Below, piece by piece: positions 25,230 to 37,839 of a stretch of 64,000 bases of DNA. The stretch spans positions 688,001 through 752,000 of the forward strand of contig JAIUJO010000148.1 of the NCBI GenBank assembly GCA_023846275.1, in the 5' to 3' direction. Numbering within the stretch: the stretch's first letter is position 1; each line of letters begins with the position of its first letter. The DNA is from Vanilla planifolia. Lineage: Eukaryota; Streptophyta; Magnoliopsida; Asparagales; Orchidaceae. The notes below the pieces were generated by a model. That model saw only the letters and a list, made by a program, of their open reading frames with translations, had not been told where the DNA came from and made no database searches. Made by a program: the position numbers and the translations under genes.

Positions 25230-25570
25230 TAGAGTTGAGTAGCATTGAACTAAGGCTTAGCAGGCTAGAGTAGAATAAAATAGAATAGAGGAGAGTAGTG
25301 TAGAATAGAGTAGAGTAAGGCTCGTCTTGGTTGGGCGAGGTTATATTCAGATAGGTTAGGCTAGGCTCGGCTATGCTAGGCTAAGATAGGCTAGGCTAGA
25401 CTAGGCTATGGTAGGTTATGCTAGTCTAGGCCAGGCTATCCTAGAGTCGAGTAGAGTAGAGTAAAGTAGAGTTAAGTAGAGTAGAGTATAGAAAAGTTGG
25501 GTAGTATAAAGCTAAGTCAGGCTTAACGAGGCTAGAGTAGAATAAAATAGAGTAAAGTAAGGGTAGGTTA
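25230..25570 (+). repeat. Locus 1 of a related pair about 27.2 kb apart
   Basis: Landmarks are AGAATAAAAT (25272), GAGTAAGGCT (25313) followed by an unusually long B-block (about 25317-25440), then GTAGTATAAAGCTAAGT (25501) and AATAAAAT (25541). The first and last sub-blocks also resemble each other (GTAGCATTGAACTAAGG versus GTAGTATAAAGCTAAGT, both leading to GAATAAAATAG), so the locus itself looks like a two-copy tandem with a period of about 269 bp. Confidence 0.7.
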
Positions 25571-28500
25571 GGCTAGGCAAGGTTAGGCAAGGGTAGGTTA
25601 GACTAGGCTTGAGTAGAGTAGAGTAGAGCAGAGTAGAGGAAGGTTAGACAAGACAAGGCTAAGCTATGTTAGAGTAGAGTAGAATAGAATAGAGAAGAGT
25701 ATAGTAGAGTAGAGTAGAGCTTGGTTAGGTAAGGGTAGGCTAAGTTAGAGTAGAGTAGAGTAGTATAGAGTAGAGTTGTGTAGAGTAGAGTAGAGTGGAG
25801 TAGAGTAGAGCCAAGTTAGGCTAGGCTAGGATAAGCTAGCATAGGCTAGGCTAGGCTAAAGTAGAGTAGAGTTGTGTAGGGCTCGGTTCGACTAGAATAG
25901 TTTAGGCTAGAGTAGAGTAGAGTAGAGTAGAGCAGAGCGAAGCGGAGCATAGAACTATTGAGTAGATTAGAGCAGAGCAGAATAGAGCAGAGCAGAGCAG
26001 AGATGAGTAGAGTATAACAAAGTAGAGTAGAGCTAGGTTAGGCTAAGTTAAGCTATGTTAGGTCAGGTTAGAGTAGAGTGGAGTAGAGTAGAGTAGAGTA
26101 GAGTAGAGTAGAGCCAGGTAAGAATAGGCTAGGCTTGACTAGGCTAGGTTAAGCTAGGCAAGAGTAAAGTAGAGTAGAGTAGAGTACAATAGAGTAGAGT
26201 GAAGCAAGGTTACATAAGGCTAGGTTAGGCCAGGCTTGGCTAAAGTAGAGTAGAGTAGAGCAGAGTAGAGTAGAGTAGATAAGAGTCGAAAAAAGCATAT
26301 CAGAGTAGAGCAGAGCTAGGTTAGGCTAGGCTAAGTTAAGGTCGGCTAGGTAAGGCTAGGTTAGGTTAGGTTAGAGTCGAGTAGAGTATAGTAAAGTGTA
26401 GTATAATAGAGCTAGGTTAGGTTAGGCTATACTAGGCTAGGCTAGGCTAGAGTAGAGTGGAGTAGAGCAGAGTAGGGTAGAGTAGAGATAAGCATAATAG
26501 AGCAGAGTAGAGTATAATAGAGCAGAGTAGGGTAGAAGAGAGTAGAGTAGGGGAGAGCTAGGTTATGCTAGGCTAGGTGAGTGTAGAGTAGAGTTGAGTA
26601 AAGAAGACTGGAGTAGAGTAGAGCTTGGTTAGGCTATGCTAAGGTAAACTAGGTTAGAGTTGAGCATGATAGAGAAGAGAAGAGTAGAGTAGAATAGAGT
26701 AGAGTAGAGCAGAGAAAAGTAAAGCAGAGCAGAGAATTGTAGAGTAGAGTAGAGTAGAGAAGAGTAAAAGAGAGATGAGTAGAGTAAAGTAGAGCAGAGT
26801 AATGCAAAGTAGAGTGGAGTTAGGTTAGGCTAGGCTTGAGTAGAGTAGAGTAGTGTAGAGCAAGGATAGGCTAGGCTAGGCATTGCTATGTTAAAGTAAA
26901 GTAAGGTAGAGTATAATAGGGTATAGTATTGTATAGTATATTGGAGTAGAGTAGAAAAGAGTAGAGTTAGGCTTGGCTAGGCTAGGCATAGCTAAAATAA
27001 GCTAGCTAAGCAAGGCAAGAATAGATTAAAGTAGAGTAGAGTAGAGTAAAAAAGAGAAAAGTAAGTAGAGTACTGTTAGGCTGGGCTAGTCTAAGCTAAG
27101 CTAGGCTAGAGAAGAGTGGAGTAGAGTAGAGCTGAGTAGAATAGAGTAGGGTACTGCAGAGTAGATAAGAGCAGGGTAGTGTAGAGTAGAACAAAGCAGA
27201 GCAAAGTAGAGCGGAGTAGAGTAGAGCGAGGTTAGGCAAGGCTAGGCTCAGCTAGGTTAGAGCATAGTAGAGTAAAGTAGAGCAGAGTAGAGTTGAGTAG
27301 AGGAGAGCAGAGCGAAGCAGAGCAATGTAGAACAGAGTAGTGCAAAGTAGAGTAGGATAGAGTAGAGCAGAACAAAGCAGCAAAACACTGAGCAGAGCAG
27401 AGCAGTGTAGGGCAGAGCAATATGAGGTTAGGCTAGTTAAGCTAGGCTAGGCTATGCTAAGCTAGGTTAAGGTTGGCTAGGCTAGAGTAGAGTAGGGTAA
27501 AGCAAAGTAGAGTAGAGTAAAGCAAGGTTAGGCTAGGTTAGAGCCAAGTAGAGTAGACTAGAGCGACGTTAAGCTATGCTAGGCTAGGCTAGACGAGAGT
27601 AGGATAGAGTAGAGTAGAGTATTTTAGAGTAGAAGAGAGTAGAGTAGAGTAGTTCTAAGTTAGGCAAAGCCAAGCAAGAGCTGAGTAGACCAGAGTAGAG
27701 TAGAGCTGAGGAGAGTAGAGCAGAGTAGTGTAGAGCTGAGTTGAGCAGAGTTAGATTAGGCTATGTTAGGCAAGGCAAGATAAGGTTAGGCTAAGTTAGG
27801 CCAAGCTAGGCTAGAGTAAAGTAGAGTAGAGTACAGTGAAGTAAGGATAGCCTAGGCTAAGGATTGCTCGGGTAAGCTAAGCTTGGCTAGAGTAGAGTAG
27901 AGTAAACTAGAATAGAGTAGAGTAAAGTAGAGTAGAATAGAGCATAGTGGATTTGAGTAGAGTAGAGTCGAGTTAAGTAAAGCAGAATAGAGTAGAGGAG
28001 AGAAGAGCATAGCAGAGCAGATTAGAGCAGAGCAGATGAGCAGAGTAGAGTAAAGTAAAGCACAATAGACTATAGTAGAGTAAAGTAGTGTAAAGTAGGC
28101 CAAAGTAAAGTAGAGTTAAGCTAGGTTAGTCTAGGCTATGATAGAGTATAGTAGAGTAGAGCTAGGTCAGGTGAGACTAAGCTAGAGAAGAGTAGAATAG
28201 AGTAGTGAATAGCAAGATAGAGTAGAATTAGTTTAGATTAGGCTAGGCTAGGCTAGAGTTGAGCAAAGTAGAGTATAATAGAGTAGAGTATAGCAGAGTA
28301 AAGATGAAAAAAGTAGAGCAGAGTAGAGTAGAGAAGAGCAGAGAAAAGTAAAGTAGAGCAAGGTTAGGCTAGGATAGGCTATGCAAGAGTAGGAGAGTAG
28401 AGTTGAGCGAAGTTAGGCTAAGCTAGGATAAGCAAGGTTAGAGTATAGTACATTAGAGTAGGGTTGAGCTAGGTTAGGTTAGGCTAAGCTAAGCTAGGCT

Positions 28501-28579
28501 AGAGTGGAGCAGTAGAGTAGTGTAGAGTAGAATAGAGTTAGGTTATGTTAAGTTAGGTTAGGCTAAACAATGGTAGGCT

Positions 28580-28883
28580 TGAGTATAGTGGAGTAGACTA
28601 GAAAAGAGTAGAGCACAATAGAGTAGAGTAGACTACAATAGAGAATATTAGAGCTAAGTAGAGTAGAGTATAGCAGAGCAAAGCAGAGTAGAGCAGAGTA
28701 GAGTAAAGTAAAGCATAGAAGAGTAGAGTAGAGCAGAGTAGAGCAGAGTAGAGCAGAGTATAGCAGAGTAGAGCAGAGCATAGCAGAGTAGACAAAAGCA
28801 GAGTAGAGAATAGAAAAGTAGGGTAGAGTAGAGTACAGAAGAGTAGAGTAGTGAAGAGAAGAGTAGAGATTAGTGAAGTAGAG
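28580..28883 (+). repeat. Long B-free A-block without GAGGA
   Basis: About 300 bp of TAGAG/CAGAG/TAAAG units carry no B-block and no GAGGA tract. It is a useful control against the idea that GAGGA is always present in long A-blocks. Two overlapping minus-strand frames in different phases are repeat artefacts. Confidence 0.85.
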
Positions 28884-31800
28884 TTTGGTTCAGCTAGGCT
28901 AGGCTAGGCTAGAGTAGAGTATAGTAGAGTAGAGCTAGGTTTGGCTTGGCTAAGCTTGGATAGGTTAAAGAAAAGTGGAGTAGAGTAGAGCACAGTAAAG
29001 TAGAGAAGAGTAAAGTAGAGGAGAGTAGAGTTGAGTTTGGTAGACTTGTGTAGAGCTCTGTTAGGTTGTACTAAGTTAGGCTAGGCTAGGCTAAGCTATG
29101 GTAGGGTAGGCTAGGCTAGAGTAGAGTAAAGTTTTCTAGAGTAGAGTACAGAAGACTAGAGTAGAGTAGAGCTAGATTAGGCTAGGATAGGTAAGGCTAG
29201 AGTAGAGTAGAGTAGAGTATAGTAGAGTAGTGTAGAGCAAAGCATACATAAGCCGAGTAGAGCAGAGAGGAGTAGAATAGAGTAGAGCAGAGCTAAGTTA
29301 AGCTAGTCTAGGCTAAGCTAAGCTAAGTAAGGCTAGGCTAGGTTTGGCAAAGTTAGAGTAGAGTAAAGCAGAGTAGAGAAGAGCTGAGTAGATTGGTGTT
29401 GAGTTGAGTAGAGCTATGGTAGGCTAGGCTCATCTTAGCTAGAGTAGAGTACAGTAGAGTAAAGCTAGGTTAGGCTAGCTAGGCTAGAGTATAGAGTCGA
29501 GTATAAGATAGTAGTGTAGAGTATAGTAGTGTTGAGTATAGAAGAGTAGAGCATAACAGAGTAGTGTAGGGCATAGTAGAGCTGAGCAAAGCAAAACAAA
29601 GCTAGCTTTTGCAAAGCTAGGCTTGGCGAGAGCTGAGTAGAGTTGAGTAGTGTAGAGTAGACTGGAGTAGAGTATAATAGTGCTTGGATAGGCTTGGCTA
29701 GGTTAAACAAGGGTCGAGTAGATTATAGTAGAGTAGAGTAGAGTATAGTAGCAAAACTTTACGATTGACTAGAGTAGGCTAGGATATGCTAAGCTAGGCT
29801 AGAGTAGAGTTAGTAGAGTAGAGTAGAATAGAGTATAGTAGAGTAGAGCTTGGTTAGGCTAGGCTAGTCTATAGTACAGTTCAGTAGAGTAGAGTAGAGC
29901 ATAGTAGAGTAGAGTAGAGAAGAGTAGAGTAGAGTAGACCAGAGTAGAGAAGAGATGAGTAGAGCAGAGCAAAGTAGAGTAGAAAAAGTGTATAATAGAG
30001 CTGAGTAGAGGTAGGTTAAGCAAGGCTAGAGTAGAGTAGAGTGGAGCAAGGTTAGGTTAGGCTATGCTAGGTTAGAATATAGTAGAGTAGAGTAGAGTAG
30101 AGCTTGTTTAGGATAGGCAAAGCTAAGCTAGGTTAGGTTTGGCTAAGCTAGGCTTGAGTAGAGTTGAGTAGAGTGGAATAGTGTAGAGTAGAGCTGAGCA
30201 GAGTGGAGTAGATCTAGGTTGGGCTAGGCTAGGTTAGTGTAAAATAGAGTAGAATAGATGAGAGGAGAGCAGAGTTGAGTAGAGTAATACAGAGCAAAGC
30301 AGAGTAGAGCAAAGTAGAGCAGAGTAGAGTAAGGAAAGGTAGAGCTGAGCAAAGCAGAGAAAAGCTAGGTTAGGCTAAGATAAGCTCAACTAGGCTAGGC
30401 AAAGCTAGGCTAAAGTAGAGTAGAGTATGGTAGAGCAAGGTTAGGCTAGGCAAGTCTTGCCTAAGTTAGAGTAGAGTAGAGTAGAGTTGAGAAGAGTAGA
30501 GTAGAACTTTGTTAAGGCAAGCTAATGTAAGCTAAGCTAGGCTTGAGTAGAGAAGATTAGAGTAGAGTAAAGCTCGGTTAAGCGAGGTTAGGTTAGGCTA
30601 GGCTAGAGAAGAGTGGAATAGAGTAGAGTAGAGAAAGGTAGAGGAGAGCATAGCAGAGCAGAGTAAAGTAGAGTAAAGTAGAGTAGAGTAAAGCAGAGTA
30701 GAGTATAGCACAATAGAGTAGAGTAGGGTGATGTAGAGCTAGGTTTTGCTATGCTAGGTTAGGATTGGCTGGGCTAAACTAGGTTAGAGTAGAGTAGAAG
30801 AGTAGAGTAAAGTATAATATTGTGTATAGTATAATATAGTAAAGTAGAGTAAAATAGTGCAAGGTTAGGCTAGGCTAGGCTAGGCAAGGTTAAGCTACGC
30901 TAGATTAGTGTAGAATAATGTAGAGTATTATTGAGTAGAGCAATGTGAAGCAAAATAAAGTAGAGAATAGTAGAGTAGAGAAAAGCAGAGCAAGGCAAAG
31001 TAGAGCAAAGTAGAGTAGCATTGAGTAGAGCAGAGTAGAGTTGAGCTAGGTTAGGCTAGGCTAGGTTAGACTAGAGTTGAGTAAAGTTGAGTAGAGTTGA
31101 GCAGAGTAGAGTAGAGCAGAGTAGAGGTAGGTTAAGCTTGGCTAGGTTAAAGTAAAGTTGAATAGAGTGGAGTAGAGTAGAGGAGTGTAGAGTAGAGTAG
31201 AATAGAGTATGGTAGAGTAGAGTAAAGTAAAGTAGAGTAGAGCTAGGTTATGCTAAGCTAAGCTAAGTAGGATATGGTAGGCGAGGATAGGCTAGGCTAT
31301 AGTAGTGTAGAGTAGAGTAGATTATAGTAAAGTAGAGTAGACTAGAGAAGAGTAGAGTAGAACTAAGTTAAGCTAGGCTAGGCAAGGATTTGCTAAACAA
31401 TGCTGGAGTGGAGTGGGGTAGAGTAGAGTAGAGTAGAGCATAGTAGAGTAGAGTAAAGCAAGGTTAGGCTAGGCTAGGCTAGAGTAGAGAAGAGCAGAGT
31501 AGAGCAAGCTTAGGCTAAGCTAGGCTATAGTAGAGTAGAGTATAATAGAATAGAGTAGAGAGAAGTAGAGTAGAGTAGAGCAGAGCAGAGCATAGTAGAA
31601 CAAAGTAGAGCAGAGAAGAGCAGAATTGAGCTTAGCTATGTTAGAAAAGGCTAGGTTGGGCTAGGTTAGGCTAGGCTAGTTTAAGTTAGAGTAGAGTAGA
31701 GTAGAGTAGTGTATAGTAGAGTAAAGTAGAGTAGAGTAGAGCTAAGTTAGGCAAGGTTAAGCTAGGCTAGGTGAGGCTATGGTTGGTAAGGCTAGGCTAT

Positions 31801-32703
31801 ACTATAGTAGAGTAGAGTAGAGTAGAGTAGAGCAGAGTTAGGTTAAGTTTGGCTAAGATAGGCTAGGTTAGAGTATAGAGTAGAGCAGAGCATAATAATA
31901 GAGTAGAGTAGAGAAGAGTAGAGCATAGTAGGGCATAGTAGAGAAGAGTAGAGTTAGGTTAGCTAGGTAAGGTTAGGCTAGAGTAGAGCAGAGTAGAATA
32001 GAATAGAGTAGAGTAGTGTAGAGCTTGGTTAGGCTAGGTTAGAGTAAAGTAGAGTAGAGTAGTGTATGGTGGAGCTAGATTAGGCTAGGCTAAGGTAGAC
32101 TAAGCTAGACTAGAGTAGGGTAGAGTAGAGTAGCGTTGGTTTAGGCTAGGTTAGGCTAGGCTAGGTTAGGATAGATTAGAGAAGAGTAGAGTAGAGTAGA
32201 GTAGAGTATAGTAGAGACGAGTAGAGTAGAGTAGAGGAGAGGAGAGGATAACAAATCAAGGCAGAGTAGAAGTGTAGAGTAGAGCTATGTAGAGTATAGT
32301 AGAGTAGAGCAGAGCAGTACAGAGTCGAGTAGAGTAGAGTAGAGCAAAGTAGAGTAGAATAACAGAGCAGAGCAATGTAGGATACAGTAGAGTAGAGCAG
32401 AGTAATGTTGAATAGAGCACAGTAAAGTAGAGGAGAGCAGAGCTAAGATATGCTATAATAGGCTAGGCTAGAGTAGAGTCGAGTGGAGTAGAGTAAAGTA
32501 GTACAAGATTAGGCAATGCTAGGATATGGTAGGATGGGCTTGGCAAGGTTAGAGTAGAGTATAGTAGAGTTGAGCTAGATTAGGCTAGGCTAAATAAACC
32601 TAGAGTAGAGTAGAGTAGAGTAAAATATAGTAGAGCAGAGTTGGGTAGAGTAGAGAAGAGTAGAGTTCAGTGAATTAGAGTAGAGTAGAGTATAGTAAAG
32701 CTA

Positions 32704-32786
32704 AGAGGAGAGGAGGGGAGACAAGAGTAGACTGGAGGAGAGGAGAGTAGAGGAGGGGGAGGAGAGGAGAAGGGAGGAGTGGAGAG
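32704..32786 (+). repeat. Long G-rich GAGGA purine tract
   Basis: GAGGA-like units with GGGGA and GGGGGA variants cover about 80 bp, broken by two short pyrimidine-containing stretches near 32721-32735 and one near 32749. It is one of the two most extensive purine tracts in the window and lies in a B-free stretch from about 32600 to 32900. Confidence 0.85.
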
Positions 32787-33420
32787 CAAAGAAGAGAAAA
32801 AAAGAGCCAAGTAGAGCATAACAGAGTTGAGCTGAGCTGAGCTTAGAAAACTAGAGTATTGTAGAGTAGAACAGAGTAGAGAAGAGCAGAGTAGAGCATA
32901 GCTATGTTAGGCTATGCTAGGCTAGGCTAAGCTTTAGTGGAGTAGAGTAGAACAGAGTATAGTATAGTAGAGTAGAGTAGAGTAGAACGAGGTTAGGCCA
33001 CGCTAAGCTAGGTTAGAGTATAGTAAAGAAAAGAAGATTAGAGTAAATCAGAATAAGGGAAAGTAGAGCAAGGTTGAGTAGAGCAGAGTAGAGCAGAGCA
33101 AAGTAGAGTTGACCAGAGCAGAGCTAGGTTGGGCTAGGCTAGACTAGGCTAGGATAGAGAGTATAATAGAATAGAGTAGAGTGGAGTAGAGTAGAGTAGT
33201 AGGGTAGGCTTAGTTAGAGTGGAGTATAGTAGAATCGGAAGAGTATTGGAGAGCAAAGCAGAGCAGGGTAGAGTAGAGTATAGTAGATTAAAGTAGAGCA
33301 TAATAGAGTAGAGTAAAGCAGAGTAGAGAGAACCTGAGTAGAGTAGAGCTAGGTTAGGCTAGAGTAGAGTAGAGTAGAGCTAGGTTAGGTTATGCTAGGT
33401 TAGAGTGGAGTAGAGTAGAG

Positions 33421-33710
33421 AAGAGTAGAGTAGGGTAGAGAATAATATAGTAGACTAGAGTAGAGTTGAGTAGCATAGTGTTAGGTAAAGCTAAGCTAAG
33501 CTACGGTAGGATATGCTAAGCTAGGCTAGGCTAGAGTAGTACAGAGTAGAATGGCATAGAGAAGAATTGAGTTGTGTAAAGTAGAGTAGAGCATAAAAGA
33601 GCAGAGTGAAGAGTAGAGTAGAGTAGAGTAAGGCATAGTATAATAGAGTGAAGAAAAGTATAGTAGAGTAGAGCAAAGTGGAGCAGAGTAGAGCAAAGCA
33701 TTATAGAGCT
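33421..33710 (+). repeat. Older segmental duplication, copy 1 (offset about 460 bp)
   Basis: Landmarks are AATAATATAG (33441), TAGCATAGTG (33471), ATGGCATAGAGAAGAATT (33551) and AAGCATTATAG (about 33696). Each has a counterpart in the same order about 460 bp downstream. Between the landmarks the two copies differ at many positions. Confidence 0.8.
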
Positions 33711-33880
33711 AGATTAGTTTAAGCTATGCTAGGCTAGGCTAAGTTAGAGTAGAGTAGAGTATAGTAGAGTAGAGTAGAGTTGAGTATAATATAGTAATGT
33801 AGACTAGAGTAGAGTAGAGCTAGGTTAGGCTAAGCAAGGCTAGACTAGGCTAAGCTAGAGTATAGTAGAGTAGAGTATAG

Positions 33881-34170
33881 TATAGTATAATAGGATTGAG
33901 AATAATATAGTAGGCTAGGGTAGAGTAGAGTAGCATAGAGTTAGGATAAATTAGGCTAGGCTATGATAGGCTATGCTAAGCTAAGCTACACTAGAGTAGT
34001 GCATAGAAGAGTGGCATAGAGAAGAATTTAGTGGAGTGGAGAAGAGCAGAGCTTAGTAAAGCAACATAAAGAGTAGAACATAGTAGAGTAGGGCATAATA
34101 CAGTAGAGCAAAGAAAACTATAGTAGAGTAAAGGGGAGCAGAGTAGAGCGAAGCATTGTAGATTAGAGTA
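33881..34170 (+). repeat. Older segmental duplication, copy 2
   Basis: AATAATATAG (33901), TAGCATAGAG (33931), GTGGCATAGAGAAGAATT (34011) and AAGCATTGTAG (34151) match copy 1 at offsets of 460, 460, 460 and 455 bp. The single 5-bp change in offset equals one pentamer, consistent with slippage after duplication. The greater divergence places this duplication well before the 434-bp and 385-bp events. Confidence 0.8.
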
Positions 34171-36373
34171 GAGTAGAGTAGTGCAGAGAAGAGTAGAGTA
34201 GAGTAGAGTAGAGTATAGTATAATACTATAGAGTAGAGTAGAGTAGAGCTAGGTTAGGCTTAGCTAGGCAAGGCTAGTCTAGGCTAGACTAATGTAGAGT
34301 AGAGCTATGTTAGTCTAGGCTTGGTTAGGCTAGGTTAGAGCAAAATGGAGTAGAGTAGAGCAGATCAGAGTAAAGCCTAGCATAGTAGGGTAGAGCAGAG
34401 CAGAACAAAGTAGAGTTAAGTTAGGATAAGCTAGGCTAGGTTTGGTTAGGCTTGGCTGGGCTAAGAAAGAGTAGAGTAAAGTAGAGCCAAATAGAGTAGA
34501 GCAAAGAAGAGTAGAATAGAGTAGAGTGGAGCAAGGCTAGACTAAGCTAGGCTAGGCTAGGTTATGCTATGATGGGATAGGCTAGGCTATGCTAGAGTAG
34601 AGTAGAGTAAAGTAGGGCTAAGTTATGCTAGGCTAAGCAAGGCTATGCTAGAGTAGAGAAGAGTAGAGCAGGGTAGAGTAGAGAAGAGCAAAATGGAGAA
34701 GAATAGAGCAGAATAGAGAAGAGGAAAGCACAGTAGAGTAGAGTAGAGCAAAGCAAAGTAGAGATAGGTTAGGTTTGGCTATGCTAGGCTAGGCTAGGCT
34801 AGGTAAGGTTAGGCTAGAGGAGAGTGGGGCAAAGTAGATTAGAGTAGAGCTTGGTTAAGGTAGGCTAAGCTATGTCAGAGTATAATAAAGTAAAGTAGAG
34901 TATAATAGAGTAGATTAAAGTATAGTATAGTAGATTAGAGCTAAGTTTGGTTAGGCTAGGTTAGGATTGCTTGGCAAGGCTAGGCTAAACCAGATTAGAG
35001 CAAAGTAGAGAAGAGCAGAGTATAGTAGAGTAGAGTAGAGTAGAGTATAGTAGAGTAGAGTAGAGTATAGTATATTAGAGCTAGGTTAGGTTAGGCTAGG
35101 CTGGGGTAGGCTAAAGTAGGCGAGGTTAGGATAGAGCAAAGTAGCATTGTGTAGTGCTAGGTTTGGCTAGGCTAGAGTAGAGTAGAGTAGAGTTAAAGAG
35201 AGTAGAGTAGAGTAGAGTGGAGCAGAGCAAAAGTGTAGAATTGATCAATATAGAGCATAGCAAAGCATAGTAGGGTAGAGCAAAGCTATGCAGAGCAGAG
35301 TAGAGTAGAGAAGAGTAGAATAGAGTAGAAAAGAGTAGAGTGGAGAAGAGTCGAGCAGATCAGAGTAGAGCAAAGCATAGTAGAGCCTAGCAGAGTAAAG
35401 AAGAGTAGAGCTAGGTTCAGCAAGGCTAGGATAGGCTAGGCAAAGCTAGGCAAGGCTAGGCTAGAGTAGAGTTGAAAAGATTAAAGTAGAGCAGAGCTTG
35501 GTTAGGCTAGGCTAAGCTAGGTTAGTGTATGGTAAAAAAGAGTAGAGTATAACAGAGCAAAAGTAGAGTATAGTAGATTTGAGCTTTGTTAGGTTAGGCT
35601 AAGCTAAGCAAGGCTAGGTTGGGGTTGGTTTGGGTAGGCTAGAGTATAGTAGAGTATCATAGAGTATAGTAAAGTAGAGCTAGCTTTGGCTAGGCTAGGC
35701 TAAGCAAGGGTAGAGAAAAGTAGGGTAGAGTAGAGTAGAGTAGAGTATAATGAGCAGACTAGAGAAGAATAGAGTAGAGTAGGGTAGAGTAAAGTAGAGT
35801 AGAGTAGAGTAGGGTATAGTACAGTACAGGAGAGGTAAGTAGAGCAGAGCAGAGCAATACAGAGTAGAGTTAAGTAGAGTAGTCATGTAGAGTAGAGTAG
35901 AGCTAAGCAGAGTAGAGTAAGGTAGAGTAGAGCTAGGTTAGGCTAGGCTAGGTGAGAGTAGAGTAGAGTTTAGTGAGGCTAGGTTAGGTTAGGCTAGGCT
36001 AGGCTAGAGTAGAGTAGAGTAGAGTTGAGCTAGATTAGGTAAGGCTAGGCTTGGTTAGGTTGGAGTACAATAGAGTAAAGTAGAGTTGAGTATAGTAGAA
36101 TTGAGTAGAGTAGCATAGAGTAGAATAGAGCATAGTTAGGCTAGGTTAGTCTAGGCCAGGCTAGGCTAGAGTAGAGTATAATAGAGTATAGTAGAGTAGA
36201 GTAGAGTAGAGCCAGATTAGGTAAGGTTAGGCTTAGTTAGGCTAGAGCAGAGTAGTGTAGAGTAGAGTTGAGTAGAGTAGAATAGAGTAGGGTATAGTAG
36301 AGTAGAGTCTATTATAGTAGAGTATAGTATAATAGAGTAGAATAAAGTTAGGTTAGGCTAGGCTAGGCTAAGC

Positions 36374-36758
36374 TAGAGTAGGATAGAGTAGAGTAGAGTA
36401 GAGTAAAGTAGAGTAGAGTAAAGTAGAGTCGATTGGAGCAGAGTAAAGTAGAGTAGAGTAGAGGAGAGGAGAGGGGAGGAGAGAAGGGGAGAGGAGAGGT
36501 GAGGAGAGGAGAGGAGAGGAGAGCAGGGCTGAGTAGAGCATAGCAAAATGGAGTGGAGCAGAGCAGAGAGTAGCAGAGAAAGGCAAAGTAGAGCAGAGCA
36601 AAAAGGGGTAGAGCAGAGAAGAGTAAAGTAGAGTTGAGTAGAGCCGACCAAAGCAGAGTAAAGAAGATCATAAAACTATTGAAAAGTGTAGAGCCGAGTA
36701 TCGAAAAGTAGAGCAAAGTAGGGTAGACGAGAGTAAAGTAGTGTAGAGTAGAGAAAAG
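36374..36758 (+). repeat. Longest B-free A-block (385 bp)
   Basis: No TAGGC-type unit interrupts TAGAG-family units here, and the central part is GAGGA. On the minus strand this leaves all three frames open over long stretches (up to 117 codons), which shows directly that the open frames follow from the repeat and not from a gene. Confidence 0.9.
36460..36523 (+). repeat. Longest purine tract: 40 + 23 purines around a single T
   Basis: Positions 36460-36499 are all A or G, 36500 is T, and 36501-36523 are all A or G. Units are GAGGA with GGGGA variants. The tract lies in the longest B-free A-block I found (36374-36758, 385 bp). Homopurine tracts of this length can adopt triplex (H-DNA) under superhelical stress, but this one has limited mirror symmetry. 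Confidence 0.9.
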
Positions 36759-37839
36759 CTAGGTTAGGTTAGGCTAAGTTAAGTGAGGCTAGAGTAGAGT
36801 ATAGTAGAGTTGGGCTAGGTTAGGCTAGGCTAGGCTAGAGTATAGTAGAGCAGAGTAGTAGAGTAGAGAAGAGTAGAATAGTGCACAGCAGAGCAGAGTA
36901 GAGTAGAGCATAGCAAAGCATAGTAGAGCAGAGCATTACATAGTAGAACAGAGCAGAGTTAGGTTAAGCATGCTTAGGCTATGTTAGGATAGGCTAGAGT
37001 AGAGTAGAATAGAGTATCGTACATTAAAGTAGAGTACAACTAGCTTAGGTTAGGTTATGCTAGGCTATGTTAGAGTAGAGTAGAGTAGAGTAAGGTATAT
37101 TAGAGTAGAATAGAGCCGAGTAAAATAGAGTAGAGTAGTGTAGAACTAGGAAAGGTTGGGCTAAGCTAGGCTAGGCAAGGCTAAGGTAGGCAAGCATAGA
37201 GAATAATTGAGTAGAGTAGAGAAGAGTAGGATAACGTAGTGCTAAGATAGGCTAGAGTAGTGTAGAGTGGAGTAGACTAGAGCAGAGTAGAGTAGAGTAA
37301 AGTAGGGCATAGTAGAGCTAAGCAGAGCAAAGAAAAGCAGAGCAGAAGAGAGCTAGGGTGGGCTTAGCTAGGCTAGAGCAGAGTAGAGGAGACTAGTGTA
37401 GAGTAGAGTTTAACAGAGCTAAGTATGCGAAGCTATCCTTGGCTAGGCTAGGCTAGGCTTGACAAAAGCTGAGTAGAGTAGACTATAGTTGAGTGGAGCA
37501 GAGCAGTACAAAGTAGAGCTGAGCAGAGTTTGGTTAGGCTAAGCTTGGTTAAGCAAGGCAAGGAAAGGCTAGGCAATGCTAAGCTAGGCTAGAGTAGAGT
37601 AGAATAGAGCTAGGTTAGGCAAGGTTATGCGAGGCAAGGTTAGAGTAGAGAAGAGTAGAGAGTAGATTAGAGTGGAGTAGAGCTAGTTAGGCTAGGCTAG
37701 GGTAGGTTAAGTAAGACTAGGGAAGAGTAGAGTAGATTAGAGTATAGCTTTGTTAGGCTAGGCTAGGCAAGCCTATGTTAGATTAGAGTAGAGTATAATA
37801 GAGTAGAGTATAGTAGAGTAGAGCAGTCTAGTACTAGGT

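Noticed and set aside
29748-29772. Off-pattern patch with GCAAAACTTTACGATTGAC as a small insert
   Set aside because: It is about 25 bp and flanked directly by normal units. Accumulated substitutions in the array can explain it, as for similar patches near 17350, 45070 and 48530.
36363-36716. Minus-strand open frame of 117 codons, with two further overlapping frames in other phases
   Set aside because: All three frames encode the same Leu/Tyr/Ser/Thr-rich pattern dictated by the CTCTA unit. No start context, codon bias, domain or non-repeat segment supports a gene. The same applies to every other minus-strand frame in the arrays, including the overlapping sets at 4153-4507 and 54433-54791.
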